42,953 nucleotides of DNA from Caldilineaceae bacterium SB0661_bin_32 (GCA_009841235.1 VXMH01000018.1:1-42953), one strand, 5' to 3'; numbered from the stretch's first letter, positions 33,779 to 42,765 are shown. The notes: a model not told the origin generated them from the sequence alone. A program made the numbers and translations.

Positions 33779-34942
33779 ATGGTGACCAGAGAAGAGTTGG
33801 AGCAGAGGGAAGCCAGAGACCTGGCCGCCTACGCCATGCCCAGCTGCCGCAGCCGAGGGCGGGCCTATCCTGCTGCCGAGCACCCCTATCGCACCGCCTA
33901 CCAGCGGGACCGCGACCGCATTATCCACACGACGGCATTCCGCCGGCTCCAGTACAAGACCCAGGTCTTTGTTTACAATGAAGGCGATCACTACCGTAAC
34001 CGCCTGACCCACACCATCGAAGTGGCTCAAATAGGCCGCACTCTTGCCCGGACCCTCTCCTGTAACGAAGACCTGACAGAGGCGATCTGCCTCGCCCATG
34101 ACCTGGGACATCCTCCCTTCGGCCATACCGGCGAAGTAACCCTGGATGACCTTATGCGGGGGCACGGCGGCTACGATCACCAGAAGCAGACCTATCGCAT
34201 AATCACCAGGTTGGAGCGGCGCTACCCCGAGCATCCGGGCCTGAATCTGACATACGAGGTGCGTGAAGGGGTGGTGAAGCACGACACCGACTATGACATC
34301 GTCGACGCCCGGGATTACAACCCCGATGAAATGGGTACGTTGGAATGTCAGGTAAGTAACCTGGCAGACGAAATTGCTTACAACACCAGTGATTCAGATG
34401 ACGGCTTGCGGGCAGGTATCCTGGATCCCAGCGCGTTCCTTGAGCTGGCAATCAGCCGGCGCGTCCTGGACTCACTTGGAGAATCCGCGAATTCCATTGA
34501 CCTTACTCAGCCCTTGGACCGTTACCGATTCATCCGGCGGCTGGTTGGGATCGAAGTCAACGACGCGATCCGGGCCACAGCTGCAAACCTGCGCGCCGCC
34601 AGCGTCCGGAGTATCGTCGATCTGCGGGCGCAAACAGCCAACGCGGCGGCATATTCGGATGAACTCGCCGAGGAAAACCGGGAACTGAAACGATTTCTCT
34701 TCGATCGTTTCTACCGGCACTACCGTGTAGCCCGCATGGCGGCCAAGGCAGACAGGACGATTCGCGCCCTCTTTTCTGCATTTGTCGAGGAGCCGGCCCA
34801 GCTGCCCCCTGAAACGCAGGCCAACATTTCTGACTCAGGTACAGACCTCCACCGCGTTGTCTGCGATTACATCGCCGGCATGACCGACCGCTATGCCATC
34901 GCCGAGCACCGCCGTCTGTTTGACCCGGAGGAGGCGGTCTGA
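33779..34942 (+). CDS. dgt: dGTP triphosphohydrolase-like HD protein
   Basis: 387 aa. Hydrolyses dNTPs to nucleoside plus triphosphate in the dGTPase family. The conserved N-terminal YRTAYQRDRDRIIHTTAFRRLQYKTQVF, the HD block AICLAHDLGHPPFGHTGE and the later Asp in VSNLADEIAYNTSDSDDG are all present. The ATG at 33779 gives the usual family N-terminus (TREELEQREARDLAAYAMPS). A TTG at 33731 would add 16 residues and has a partial AGGA. It converges on the unknown two-TM protein gene, 31 bases apart. Confidence 0.9.
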   Translation: MVTREELEQREARDLAAYAMPSCRSRGRAYPAAEHPYRTAYQRDRDRIIHTTAFRRLQYKTQVFVYNEGDHYRNRLTHTIEVAQIGRTLARTLSCNEDLTEAICLAHDLGHPPFGHTGEVTLDDLMRGHGGYDHQKQTYRIITRLERRYPEHPGLNLTYEVREGVVKHDTDYDIVDARDYNPDEMGTLECQVSNLADEIAYNTSDSDDGLRAGILDPSAFLELAISRRVLDSLGESANSIDLTQPLDRYRFIRRLVGIEVNDAIRATAANLRAASVRSIVDLRAQTANAAAYSDELAEENRELKRFLFDRFYRHYRVARMAAKADRTIRALFSAFVEEPAQLPPETQANISDSGTDLHRVVCDYIAGMTDRYAIAEHRRLFDPEEAV

Positions 34943-34973
34943 ACGCCAAGCATCTCGCCGGCTTCTCTACCGA

Positions 34974-36614
34974 TCACGACTGCACATAGATAGCCAGGCT
35001 CGCGCTGACCGAACGGAACGGCGCCGGCGCCTGCTCGCCTTCCAGCAATGTTGCACTCCTGATCGTGCATTCAAGGACGATGTGGTCGGACCGAAGTGTG
35101 CAAGTCAGGCCGGGGCGGACCTCAAGCGGGGGCGACGAATCCGAGCCGCTGCCGTCAGCGAAGTCATCCAGGCCCGACACGTCGAAGCCTGGCGAGACAA
35201 GGGGCTGGCTGACGCTGCGAACGGCCGAGCGGTCATATAACCAGATGTCGAGCAGTCGAACCTGGTCCGAAGTCGCGGCAGCGCGGTCCACCGATTCATT
35301 GATACCCATGCCACAGGCGCCCAGCAGTTCGCCGTCCGCTGCGTTGATGGTAAAGCTCTCATCGTAGGTTTGGATACCGAAAGCGTAGTTCGCCTCAAAC
35401 TGGCCAACCTGCTGTCTTGATGTATGGGTAGCCGCCCTCGATTCTCCCTGAGCAGGGACGGTCTCGACAGGTTCAGGTTCGAGTATCCGGAACGGGGAAG
35501 ATTCCATCCCCTGTTCCTCCCGTTCGGCCGGCGCTTCGCGGCTGGCAAAACCCCCTGCAGGTACATCTGAGTCGACACCTGCATCCGTCCCCGCTTCCAG
35601 TCTGTCCAGGCCCTCGCGGAATGCCGCCCCGGGTGACGCCGTCTGCCAACTGTCATCCCGGTGTTCCTGGGTCTCGCTGTCCCGGCTCTCTCCGAACTCT
35701 TCGCCTTCGGCTACAGTTGGTACAACGCCGGATTGAAACAGGTCTCCCCGTCTTTCAGTCTCCTCGTCTGCAGCCGGCGCCTGCCGGGTCGGCGTCTCTC
35801 TTTCCCAGTCTACGGGCTGCTCGCCATCCTGCCCATCGTCGGCCCCTTGAATCGCCGCCTCGGGAGCGCCATACGGGACAGGACTGCCCGGTCCGCGTTC
35901 CGTTTCGACCGGTTGCTCTTGCGGCGCGATTGAAGCGCCGGCTTCATGAGCTGTCCAGGGCTCGGGGGACAGATCGTCATCTCGTTGGATCCGGGGACCT
36001 TCCGCTTCAGCCCTCTGAGTTTCCTGTCTGGAGGTCTCGCTGTCAGGTATCCGGGATTCGGGAGACCGTTCACCTGTTCGCTGCTCGGCGACAGACTGTT
36101 CCCTGAAAACGGGCTCTTCGGCAGTTGCCGGACTCTCGGATTCGGTCTCCCTTCGCAGCCAGTTCAAGGTGGGCTGACGGGGCCTGGCCGGTCTACCCGC
36201 GAGAGGGGGAGATTTGGCGCGCCGATCACGCGCGGCCGCGGCTTGATTGGAGCGGCTTCTGCTGAACGGCAGCGGAAATGGCGATTCCTTTGGATCCTTG
36301 TCTTGAGATTGACGCAGAAGCTGGTAGCCGATGACGACACCTCCGACAAGCAGAAGCGCGGCCGCTACGTACAGCAGTCCTTGATTCACCCAGTCCATCA
36401 AGGTCGAATAGTTGGATTCGGAGCTCCTGTTTTCTTCTGCCGGACTCTCCACTGACTGGGCCGGCGCCGCCGCGGCAGGCGCCGTTGCCGGAGCCGTCGC
36501 GGGCGCATCGATCCACTGTACGGGCCACACCCACCAACCGATAAACAGGCCGAGCGTCAACCCAACCAGCCCGGCGATCAGCATGTGGATGAATGACCTG
36601 TTACGGTCGATCAT
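34974..36614 (-). CDS. Two-TM protein with long acidic linker and unknown C-terminal domain
   Basis: Unrecognised, 546 aa. TM1 at about 11-30, an Ala/Pro-rich spacer, TM2 at about 79-99, then roughly 300 residues of disordered sequence rich in Glu, Pro, Arg and Ser. A folded C-terminal domain of about 140 residues (406-546) follows, starting FEANYAFGIQTYDESF and containing GACGMGINESV, DIWLYDRSAVRSVS and a Cys pair (CTLRSDHIVLEC). The design resembles membrane-tethered proteins that extend a domain far from the membrane. No Shine-Dalgarno site is visible before the ATG. It follows the mannose-1-phosphate guanylyltransferase gene by 37 bases. Confidence 0.65.
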   Translation of the reverse strand: MIDRNRSFIHMLIAGLVGLTLGLFIGWWVWPVQWIDAPATAPATAPAAAAPAQSVESPAEENRSSESNYSTLMDWVNQGLLYVAAALLLVGGVVIGYQLLRQSQDKDPKESPFPLPFSRSRSNQAAAARDRRAKSPPLAGRPARPRQPTLNWLRRETESESPATAEEPVFREQSVAEQRTGERSPESRIPDSETSRQETQRAEAEGPRIQRDDDLSPEPWTAHEAGASIAPQEQPVETERGPGSPVPYGAPEAAIQGADDGQDGEQPVDWERETPTRQAPAADEETERRGDLFQSGVVPTVAEGEEFGESRDSETQEHRDDSWQTASPGAAFREGLDRLEAGTDAGVDSDVPAGGFASREAPAEREEQGMESSPFRILEPEPVETVPAQGESRAATHTSRQQVGQFEANYAFGIQTYDESFTINAADGELLGACGMGINESVDRAAATSDQVRLLDIWLYDRSAVRSVSQPLVSPGFDVSGLDDFADGSGSDSSPPLEVRPGLTCTLRSDHIVLECTIRSATLLEGEQAPAPFRSVSASLAIYVQS

Positions 36615-36651
36615 TTTTCTGACTGCAACTTTCGCCGCGACCGAAGGTCCG

Positions 36652-37728
36652 TTAGAGGAGTTCGCCGCGATCAGCGGCCTGCAACTCGGCGACGACCTGC
36701 TTCACCTGTTGAATACTATCCTTTTTGCCGATCAACAATGCGTCCCCGGAATCAATCACGATTAAGTCATCGACATCGATCAGCGCCACCAGCCGCTTTG
36801 GGGCTGCGACAATGTTGCCCCTGCTATTCAACGGTAGGATCTCCCCTTCCACAGGGTAGTTCCCGGCCTCGTCCTCGGCAACGACTGCTTCAAGCGCATC
36901 CCAGCTCCCCAGGTCATTCCAGCCAACCTGCATCGGCACGACTGCCACCTCTTCTGCGCCCTCCATAAGCCCATAGTCTATCGATACATCGGGCATGGTC
37001 GGCCAGATCTCGGCCAGCACAGTTTCCTGTTCGCTTGTGCCAAGTGCAGCGGCGATGGAGTTCATTGCATCAAACAGGTCGGGCATCTGTCTTTCATATT
37101 CAGCCAGCAGCCGCCCGATCCGGCTCACGAATATACCGCCGTTCCAATAATAGCCGCCGTCCGCCAGGAAGCGCTCGGCCGTAGCCTGGTCGGGCTTTTC
37201 AAGGAAGCGGTTTACCGCAAAGGTCGGAAGATCCCCTGCCAGCGGCAGATGCCCGTCCTCCCGCTGAATGTAGCCATAGCCGGTGTGGGCCTTTGTCGGC
37301 TCAATTCCCAACACGGAAAGATAGCCCTCGCGAGCGCTTCGCTCCGCCTGCCGTAACGCTCTCTGAAAGCCGTCACAATCCTGAATGAGGTGGTCTGCCG
37401 GCAATATCGCAACCACTTCATCCGGATCGCGCCGCTTCAGATGCGCACAAGCGAGCGCTATCGCTGGGGCCGTATTGCGGCCTTCCGGTTCCACCAGCAC
37501 ATTCGAGTCCGGCAGACCGTCCAACTGCAGTGCACAGAGATCGGCATAGCGTCTGCCCGTAATTACATAAGTGTCCTCCGGGCTGACCAGCCCCTCGAGT
37601 CGGGCGACGGTTGACTGTATCATCGTGCGCCCGCTGCCGGTGACGTCGGTGAACTGTTTAGGCGTGCTTTGCCGGCTGCGGGGCCACAGGCGAGTACCTA
37701 CACCGCCGGCCAGAATTACAGCGTACAT
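36652..37728 (-). CDS. manC: Mannose-1-phosphate guanylyltransferase
   Basis: 358 aa, single-domain form without the isomerase half. It makes GDP-mannose from mannose-1-phosphate and GTP for surface glycans. The nucleotidyltransferase signature LAGGVGTRLWPRSRQSTPKQF starts at residue 6. EPEGRNTAPAIALA, LPADHLI and FLEKPDQATAERFL, then YYWNGGIFV and VGWNDLGSWDAL, are all conserved. It may feed the glycan cluster at 25.8-29.0 kb. It starts 12 bases after the dprA stop; no clear binding site. Confidence 0.93.
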   Translation of the reverse strand: MYAVILAGGVGTRLWPRSRQSTPKQFTDVTGSGRTMIQSTVARLEGLVSPEDTYVITGRRYADLCALQLDGLPDSNVLVEPEGRNTAPAIALACAHLKRRDPDEVVAILPADHLIQDCDGFQRALRQAERSAREGYLSVLGIEPTKAHTGYGYIQREDGHLPLAGDLPTFAVNRFLEKPDQATAERFLADGGYYWNGGIFVSRIGRLLAEYERQMPDLFDAMNSIAAALGTSEQETVLAEIWPTMPDVSIDYGLMEGAEEVAVVPMQVGWNDLGSWDALEAVVAEDEAGNYPVEGEILPLNSRGNIVAAPKRLVALIDVDDLIVIDSGDALLIGKKDSIQQVKQVVAELQAADRGELL

Positions 37729-37740
37729 TTGGTGACAATA

Positions 37741-38829
37741 TCAGTTGACGCGTACATACTGCATCAGCCCCACTTGGCGTACAAGGCCCTTGAGCTCCAT
37801 CATCGCCAGCAGACTGCTGACTTCCGAGGTCTCCATGGGGGCCGCCCGCACAATTTCGTTCATGTGCTGCGGCTCGGTCGAAATATGTCGGAGAATCATC
37901 TCCTCTGCCGGCGATGCCGGGACCGTGACGCGGGCCTCCTGCTGCGCGACTGCGTTCGCAAGCTGGAGACGTTCCAGCAGATCGCTGGTAGAGGTAACGG
38001 GAATTGCGCCGTCCCGAATCAGCCGGTTGCAACCGTCGCTGCCCGGACTGAGAATCGAACCCGGTACGGCAAAGACATCACGAGACTGTTCAGCGGCAAA
38101 GCTGGCAGTAATCAACGCGCCGCTGCGCCTACCGGCTTCGACAACGATCACTGCCAGGCTCAACCCGCTGATGATGCGGTTGCGGGGGGGAAAGTTGCCG
38201 GCTTCCGGCCTTGTTCCCAGCGGGTACTCGCTGACCAGCGCACCCTGTTCGATGATCTGCAGCGCCAACCTTCGGTTTCTCGCCGGGTAAATCTGGTCGA
38301 TACCGCTCCCCAATACGGCGATCGTTCGGGCGCCGGCGTCGAGGGCGGCCTGATGTGCGATCGTGTCTACACCCAGTGCCAATCCGCTAACCACGGTTAC
38401 GCCGTGTCGACCCAATTCGGCGCCCAGATTACGGGCCACTTCCTGCCCATAGGTGGACGCTCGCCGCGTGCCGACAATGGCCACTGCCAGCTCGTCCCGC
38501 GCCTCGAGCCGGCCCCTCGCGTACAAGACCGGCGGGGGTTGTGGAATCTTGCGCAGGTTGGCCGGATAGCCGCTATAGTCCCAGCAAAAGACGCCAAATC
38601 CGCGGCGTAAGACCCTGTCCAATTCTGCTTCGGGGTCCAGATTCTGCCGGGCACTCAACAGATTCTCGATACTGCGGCGGTCGAGTCCTGCCTCTTGCAG
38701 CGTCTGAATGGGCGCCTTCCAGGCCGCGGCGATGCCTCCGCATCTTTCCAGCAGCGCGGTCAGCCGCGCAGGTCCAATGCCGGGCACACGGTTGAAGGCT
38801 ATCCAATAAGCTCGCTCGTCCATGATCAC
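37741..38829 (-). CDS. dprA: DNA processing protein DprA
   Basis: 362 aa. Loads RecA on incoming single-stranded DNA in natural transformation. N-terminal helix-hairpin-helix-like region (PGIGPARLTALLERCGGIAAAW). The Rossmann-like fold has AIVGTRRASTYGQEVARNLG, SGLALGVDTIAHQAAL, LGSGIDQIYPARNRRLA and FPPRNRIISGLSLAVIVVEAGRRSGALITA. A C-terminal winged-helix tail (about 300-360) completes it. The start is a GTG or the ATG two codons later. In this operon it occupies the place after rimM where trmD often lies. Confidence 0.95.
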   Translation of the reverse strand: MIMDERAYWIAFNRVPGIGPARLTALLERCGGIAAAWKAPIQTLQEAGLDRRSIENLLSARQNLDPEAELDRVLRRGFGVFCWDYSGYPANLRKIPQPPPVLYARGRLEARDELAVAIVGTRRASTYGQEVARNLGAELGRHGVTVVSGLALGVDTIAHQAALDAGARTIAVLGSGIDQIYPARNRRLALQIIEQGALVSEYPLGTRPEAGNFPPRNRIISGLSLAVIVVEAGRRSGALITASFAAEQSRDVFAVPGSILSPGSDGCNRLIRDGAIPVTSTSDLLERLQLANAVAQQEARVTVPASPAEEMILRHISTEPQHMNEIVRAAPMETSEVSSLLAMMELKGLVRQVGLMQYVRVN

Positions 38830-38867
38830 GGGAAAGAGTTCAAATGCCAGCGGCTGCGGGCTCCGGG

Positions 38868-39485
38868 TTACTCTCCACTTTCTTCGAGTAACCCTGGCTG
38901 CAGGCGAACGGTCAATGTTCCGGCCTCAATGTTCACAGAGCGCACGATCTCTTCCAGAGCAGGGATCAGCAGGTCGCGATCACGGTTGACCCCCGGCGCC
39001 GGCCGGACTATGTAGACTTCGTTAGCCCCGGTAAACAGTACATCGACCACTTCGCCCAACTGGCTATTGGATTCTGTTTGCACTGTCAAGCCGACGATGT
39101 CGTGGACCCAAAAGGCGTCCTCTTCCAACTCCATTGCAGCCTCTTCCGGAATGTACAGCCATTCATTGTAGAGTTCTTCGGCTCCGAATCTATCGGAAAT
39201 CTCCGAGAATTGGACCAGGAAAACGCCTTTGTGAGGCCGCGACGATTTGATTTCAGCCAGCAGCAACGCCTTCCCAACCAGGAGTTGCTGGCCCGGGTCG
39301 AAGCGGGAGTCAAAGTCGGTATGCGACTCAATCTTCACCTCTCCCCGCAAACCGTGCGCGCCGAGGATTCGACCGACGGCCAGGTGCCCTTCAGGGACGG
39401 AGGTTGAGCGCTGGCGAAAGCGGCTCGCACGTGAACGGCGGCCCCGACCAGGCAGGCCGCGCTTTGGCTTCGATCGATCTCTCAT
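38868..39485 (-). CDS. rimM: 16S rRNA processing protein RimM
   Basis: 205 aa. Helps maturation of the 30S subunit, binding ribosomal protein S19. Core EGHLAVGRILGAHGLRGEVKIESHTDFDSRFDPG, then the PRC-barrel half with DAFWVHDIVGLTVQTESNSQLGEVVDVLFTGANEVYIV. The N-terminal 30 residues are a Lys/Arg-rich extension, possibly rRNA-binding, or the true start is later. It lies downstream of a 266-base interval after khpA that holds repeats and a large hairpin. Confidence 0.93.
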   Translation of the reverse strand: MRDRSKPKRGLPGRGRRSRASRFRQRSTSVPEGHLAVGRILGAHGLRGEVKIESHTDFDSRFDPGQQLLVGKALLLAEIKSSRPHKGVFLVQFSEISDRFGAEELYNEWLYIPEEAAMELEEDAFWVHDIVGLTVQTESNSQLGEVVDVLFTGANEVYIVRPAPGVNRDRDLLIPALEEIVRSVNIEAGTLTVRLQPGLLEESGE

Positions 39486-39532
39486 TCTGGCAGTTCCAGT
39501 GCCCGCAGGCTCACTCTCGGCATCGGGTGACC

Positions 39533-39571
39533 GCTCTATGAAAATGCTCTATAAAAATGCTCTATGCAAAT
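39533..39571. repeat. Three tandem 13-bp copies upstream of rimM
   Basis: GCTCTATGAAAAT, GCTCTATAAAAAT and GCTCTATGCAAAT stand head to tail at 39533-39545, 39546-39558 and 39559-39571. They differ by one or two bases and lie about 50 bases before the rimM start. Confidence 0.8.
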
Positions 39572-39641
39572 TACGTCCCCGGAAGCAGTGCGCAATCCGG
39601 TCAACGGAGTAACTGCCCGTTCCCGTTACCATATGATTCAA

Positions 39642-39680
39642 GGCCCGCCTCCCCCTGGGGCGCCAGGGACCAGGCGGGCC
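39642..39680 (-). other. Large GC-rich hairpin between khpA and rimM
   Basis: Outer stem of 9 bp (39642-39650 with 39672-39680, GGCCCGCCT and its complement) and inner stem of 6 bp (39653-39658 with 39663-39668) with loop GGCG. On the minus strand it is followed by TTGAATC, not a T-run, so it is a poor terminator. It more probably tunes or processes the transcript between rpsP-khpA and rimM. Confidence 0.65.
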
Positions 39681-39751
39681 AGTTTGCGGTCGCGGAAATG
39701 GGCAGTTGCAAGGCGTCTGCCTGCAGCGGAGGAGCTGAACTGTTGAGGCGG

Positions 39752-39979
39752 CTACATGATTTTCAGTATCACATCACGCGACTGGCGAATCGACGCGACC
39801 TTCAGCACGGACCGCATAGCGTTGGCCACTCTTCCGTTCTTGCCGATCACTCTCCCGGCATCCTCCGGAGCAACCTGCAGGCGCAGAACCACCCGTTCCC
39901 GGTAAACGCGTTCGGAAACGTGCACCTCATCGGGAGATTCCACGAGAGCTCTTGCCATGAATTCGACCAGTTCTTTCAT
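39752..39979 (-). CDS. khpA: KH-domain RNA-binding protein KhpA
   Basis: 75 aa, the usual length of this single-KH protein. The GxxG loop is in GRVIGKNGRVANAMRSVL, with the N-terminal helix KELVEFMARALVESPDEV. It binds RNA, often with KhpB. It lies 15 bases after rpsP in the same operon, its normal place in many bacteria. Confidence 0.95.
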   Translation of the reverse strand: MKELVEFMARALVESPDEVHVSERVYRERVVLRLQVAPEDAGRVIGKNGRVANAMRSVLKVASIRQSRDVILKIM

Positions 39980-39994
39980 CGGATGCTCTCTCTA

Positions 39995-40315
39995 TCAGGC
40001 AGCTTCCGGCTCTGCCGGCGCCGCCTCGGCCGCCTGTCCTGCGTCGGCCTCAACCTCTTTCAGTTTGCCATGTTCATCAGTGATCCCGGTCTTTTTCAAC
40101 AACCGGGCCACGGCATCACTGGGCTGGGCGCCGACACGCAACCAGTGACCGGCGCGTTCGCTTTTGACGTTGATAGTGGGTGGATCAGTCATCGGATCGT
40201 ACGTGCCGATGTTTTCGATAAACCGGCCGTCGCGCGGGCTGCGCTGGTCGGCCACGACAATGCGGTAAAACGGCTTCTTTTTGGCGCCCATGCGGCGCAA
40301 ACGGATGCGGACCAC
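39995..40315 (-). CDS. rpsP: 30S ribosomal protein S16
   Basis: 106 aa. [23 protein letters not shown] at the N-terminus and [13 protein letters not shown] are the S16 signature. A C-terminal Ala/Glu-rich tail of about 25 residues is longer than the minimal form. The start is GTG with AAGGAG nine bases before it. Confidence 0.97.
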   Translation of the reverse strand: MVRIRLRRMGAKKKPFYRIVVADQRSPRDGRFIENIGTYDPMTDPPTINVKSERAGHWLRVGAQPSDAVARLLKKTGITDEHGKLKEVEADAGQAAEAAPAEPEAA

Positions 40316-40421
40316 TGATTACGACTCCTTGGTTACTGGCTCTCGACCATCCTGATATAACAGTTCGCCGGTTACGGGCCCGGCCTGCATTTACGCTAAC
40401 GCTGCCCTACAAGCAGTTCCT

Positions 40422-41816
40422 TCAAGAGAGACGTCCCTGACGCAGCGACGCCAGAATTCCCTCGGAATCCGGTTCGCGGTGACGCCGCCGGCGCCGCCGC
40501 CTTTTCTTCGTTCCACGCTGGTCGCCGAGCATGCCCGCCTGCTTCATCATCTTCTGCATGTCGCGGAAACGCTTGACGAGCTGATTGACGTCCTCAACGG
40601 TTGTGCCGCTCCCACTTGCGATCCGCCGGCGCCGGCTCGCATTGAGCACGCTGGGCAGGCGTCTTTCCTGCGTCGTCATGCTATTAATGATGGCTTCGAT
40701 CTGCTTTAGATCGGAATTGAGGTCCTGGCCGTCGAGCTGCTTGGCCATCTGCCCCATGCCCGGAACCATCTTCAAAAGGTCCTGGATTGAGCCCAGCCGC
40801 TGAAGCTTCTGCAGCTGATCGCGGAAATCTTCAAAATCGAACTGACCGCCGGCCAACCTCTCTTCCATCGCCAAGGCATCCTCTTCACTGATGCCGTCCG
40901 AGGCCTTCTCGATTAGCGTGAGCACGTCGCCCATGCCGAGGATTCGCCCTGCCAGCCGGTCCGAATGGAACGGTTCGAGCCCGTCCATCTTTTCGCTCGT
41001 GCCAAGAAACTTGATGGGAACGCCCGTTACCTGGCGGATGCTGAGCGCCGCCCCGCCCCTGGCATCCCCATCAATCTTTGTCATAACCAGCCCCGTCACC
41101 GGCACCCGCTCGTGGAAGCCCTGGGCAACGGACACGGCCTCCTGCCCCGTCATGGCGTCGACCACCAGCAGCACATCCGCAGGTCGCGCCACCAGGCGAA
41201 TCTGCTCCAATTCCTGCATCATCGCCTCGTCAATCTGCAACCGGCCGGCCGTGTCCAGAATCAGGACGGTATAGGCTTTTTCCCGGGCAATTCGCATCGC
41301 ATTCTTGACGATACTGCTGGGCGCGACTTCCGTTCCTTCGTTGTGGACCGGAATATCGATCTGCCGGCCCAAAGTCTCCAATTGCGCGATCGCCGCCGGT
41401 CGGTAAATGTCGGCTGCGACCAGCAGAGGGCGCTGCCCCTGCTTGCGAAGACGCAGCGCAAGTTTGGCGGCCATCGTCGTCTTGCCGGCACCCTGCAAAC
41501 CAACCAGCATGAGAACGAGAGGAGGCGGCCCGGACAGATTCAGCGGCGCCGGATCACCCAGAAGCTTGACCAACTCCTCGTTGACGATCTTGACGACCTG
41601 CTGAGCCGGCGTGAGGCTTTCCATCACCTCCAAGCCGATTGCCCGCTCCTTAATCCGCCCGACGAACTCTCTGACTACCTTATAGTTGACATCGGCCTCA
41701 AGGAGAGCCAGCCGTACTTCACGCAGCGCCGCGTTCACATCGCGCTCGGAGAGCCTGCCGCGAGTGGCCAGATTCTCAAAAACGCCTTGCAGCTTGTCAG
41801 ACAAACTTTCAAACAC
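40422..41816 (-). CDS. ffh: Signal recognition particle protein Ffh
   Basis: 464 aa. Binds signal peptides and 4.5S RNA. NG domain with GLQGAGKT (106-113), LDTAGRLQIDEAMM and TKIDGDARGGAALS. Met-rich M domain from about 325 with MVPGMGQM and RFRDMQKMMKQAGML. The C-terminus ends with a run of Lys/Arg (KKRRRRRRRHRE), a charged tail that may add RNA affinity. The start is GTG at 41816 with a weak GGGAAA upstream. An SRP RNA gene was not seen in the window. Confidence 0.97.
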   Translation of the reverse strand: MFESLSDKLQGVFENLATRGRLSERDVNAALREVRLALLEADVNYKVVREFVGRIKERAIGLEVMESLTPAQQVVKIVNEELVKLLGDPAPLNLSGPPPLVLMLVGLQGAGKTTMAAKLALRLRKQGQRPLLVAADIYRPAAIAQLETLGRQIDIPVHNEGTEVAPSSIVKNAMRIAREKAYTVLILDTAGRLQIDEAMMQELEQIRLVARPADVLLVVDAMTGQEAVSVAQGFHERVPVTGLVMTKIDGDARGGAALSIRQVTGVPIKFLGTSEKMDGLEPFHSDRLAGRILGMGDVLTLIEKASDGISEEDALAMEERLAGGQFDFEDFRDQLQKLQRLGSIQDLLKMVPGMGQMAKQLDGQDLNSDLKQIEAIINSMTTQERRLPSVLNASRRRRIASGSGTTVEDVNQLVKRFRDMQKMMKQAGMLGDQRGTKKRRRRRRRHREPDSEGILASLRQGRLS

Positions 41817-41957
41817 GTAGTCTTTCCCGTTTGCTTCTCTCAGTCGGCGATCTGCAAAGACACCGAAACCCTATTCCAACCTGGAACGGGTGTGCCTGCC
41901 AAATGTCAGGTCACACAGGACAGCAACGGTCGCGCCTCGCGCAACCATTCCCCAAAG

Positions 41958-41985
41958 TCTATACTGAATCGGGCATTTCCGCCAA
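41958..41985 (-). promoter_or_regulatory. Promoter of the ffh-rpsP operon
   Basis: TTGGCG (41980-41985) and TATAGA (41958-41963) on the minus strand, spacing 16. Start near 41951 gives a leader of about 135 bases before ffh. The rest of 41817-42068 shows no gene. Confidence 0.55.
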
Positions 41986-42068
41986 TAGGGAGAGTTGCGG
42001 GGAAAACAGGCAAAACGGGGTGGGGCGTCTTCAGAACGCGCGCACTGCGGAGGCCGGATTCGCCTGAC

Positions 42069-42677
42069 TCATTTGCCTGTGCGCCCTTTGCTTCGGGATG
42101 TCGACGTACGCACATAGACTTCATGGATGCGCTGGACCGCGGTGATGTTCGTCATCACCGCCAGCACCCACAGGACGGGCAGCACAAGTCCCAGAATCAG
42201 TCCGGCAATGAGCAGGACGAGACGCTCCGGTCTCTGTAGAATGCCTGCCTTACATTCGACATCAAGTCCTTCAGCCCTGGCCCGGGTGTAGCTGACCGCC
42301 CAGGAGCCTACCAGTGTCAGGAAGATCAGGAGGAGGTGGGTCTGCGCGTTACTCTGATTGGCGAAAAATATTGCCAGTCCCAAGAACGTGATGCTCTCGG
42401 AGTAACGGTCCAACGTGCTGTCCAGAAAGGCGCCGAACTTGCTCTCCGATTGGCTCAGGCGCGCCAGGGCGCCGTCAACCATATCGAACATCGCCGCCAC
42501 CCACAGCACACCGCCGCCGATACGCAGACTACCCGCGGCCAGCATGGCTGCCGCGGCGATTGTCAACGCAAAGCCGGCCAAGGAGACCATGTTCGGAGTC
42601 ACGCCGATGCCATGCAGCCAGCGAACGATTGCGCCCACCGCAGAAGAAAGCATTGGCCGAACATGCTTCGCCAACAT
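42069..42677 (-). CDS. CDP-alcohol phosphatidyltransferase family protein
   Basis: 202 aa with about five membrane segments. The catalytic motif D-G-x2-A-R-x8-G-x3-D-x3-D is visible: FDMVDGALARLSQSESKFGAFLDSTLDR, with all three acidic metal ligands. It makes a phospholipid from a CDP-lipid and an alcohol acceptor (glycerol-3-phosphate, inositol phosphate or similar; not resolved). The promoter at 42737-42765 lies about 60 bases upstream of the ATG. Confidence 0.92.
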   Translation of the reverse strand: MLAKHVRPMLSSAVGAIVRWLHGIGVTPNMVSLAGFALTIAAAAMLAAGSLRIGGGVLWVAAMFDMVDGALARLSQSESKFGAFLDSTLDRYSESITFLGLAIFFANQSNAQTHLLLIFLTLVGSWAVSYTRARAEGLDVECKAGILQRPERLVLLIAGLILGLVLPVLWVLAVMTNITAVQRIHEVYVRTSTSRSKGRTGK

Positions 42678-42736
42678 CGATCGACTTCTTTCAGAATCTC
42701 TTAGGCAGGTGGAATAGGTTTGGACAGGTCGGGAGC

Positions 42737-42765
42737 AGTATACAACCGCCGCGGCACGATTGCAA
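42737..42765 (-). promoter_or_regulatory. Promoter of the CDP-alcohol phosphatidyltransferase gene
   Basis: TTGCAA (42760-42765) and TATACT (42737-42742) on the minus strand are exactly 17 bases apart. Beyond it (42766-42953) I see no gene: a purine-rich run (42780-42850), a doubled TCAGGTTTT, and GGGGG/CCCCC around GACT (about 42884-42897) without a following T-run. Confidence 0.7.
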
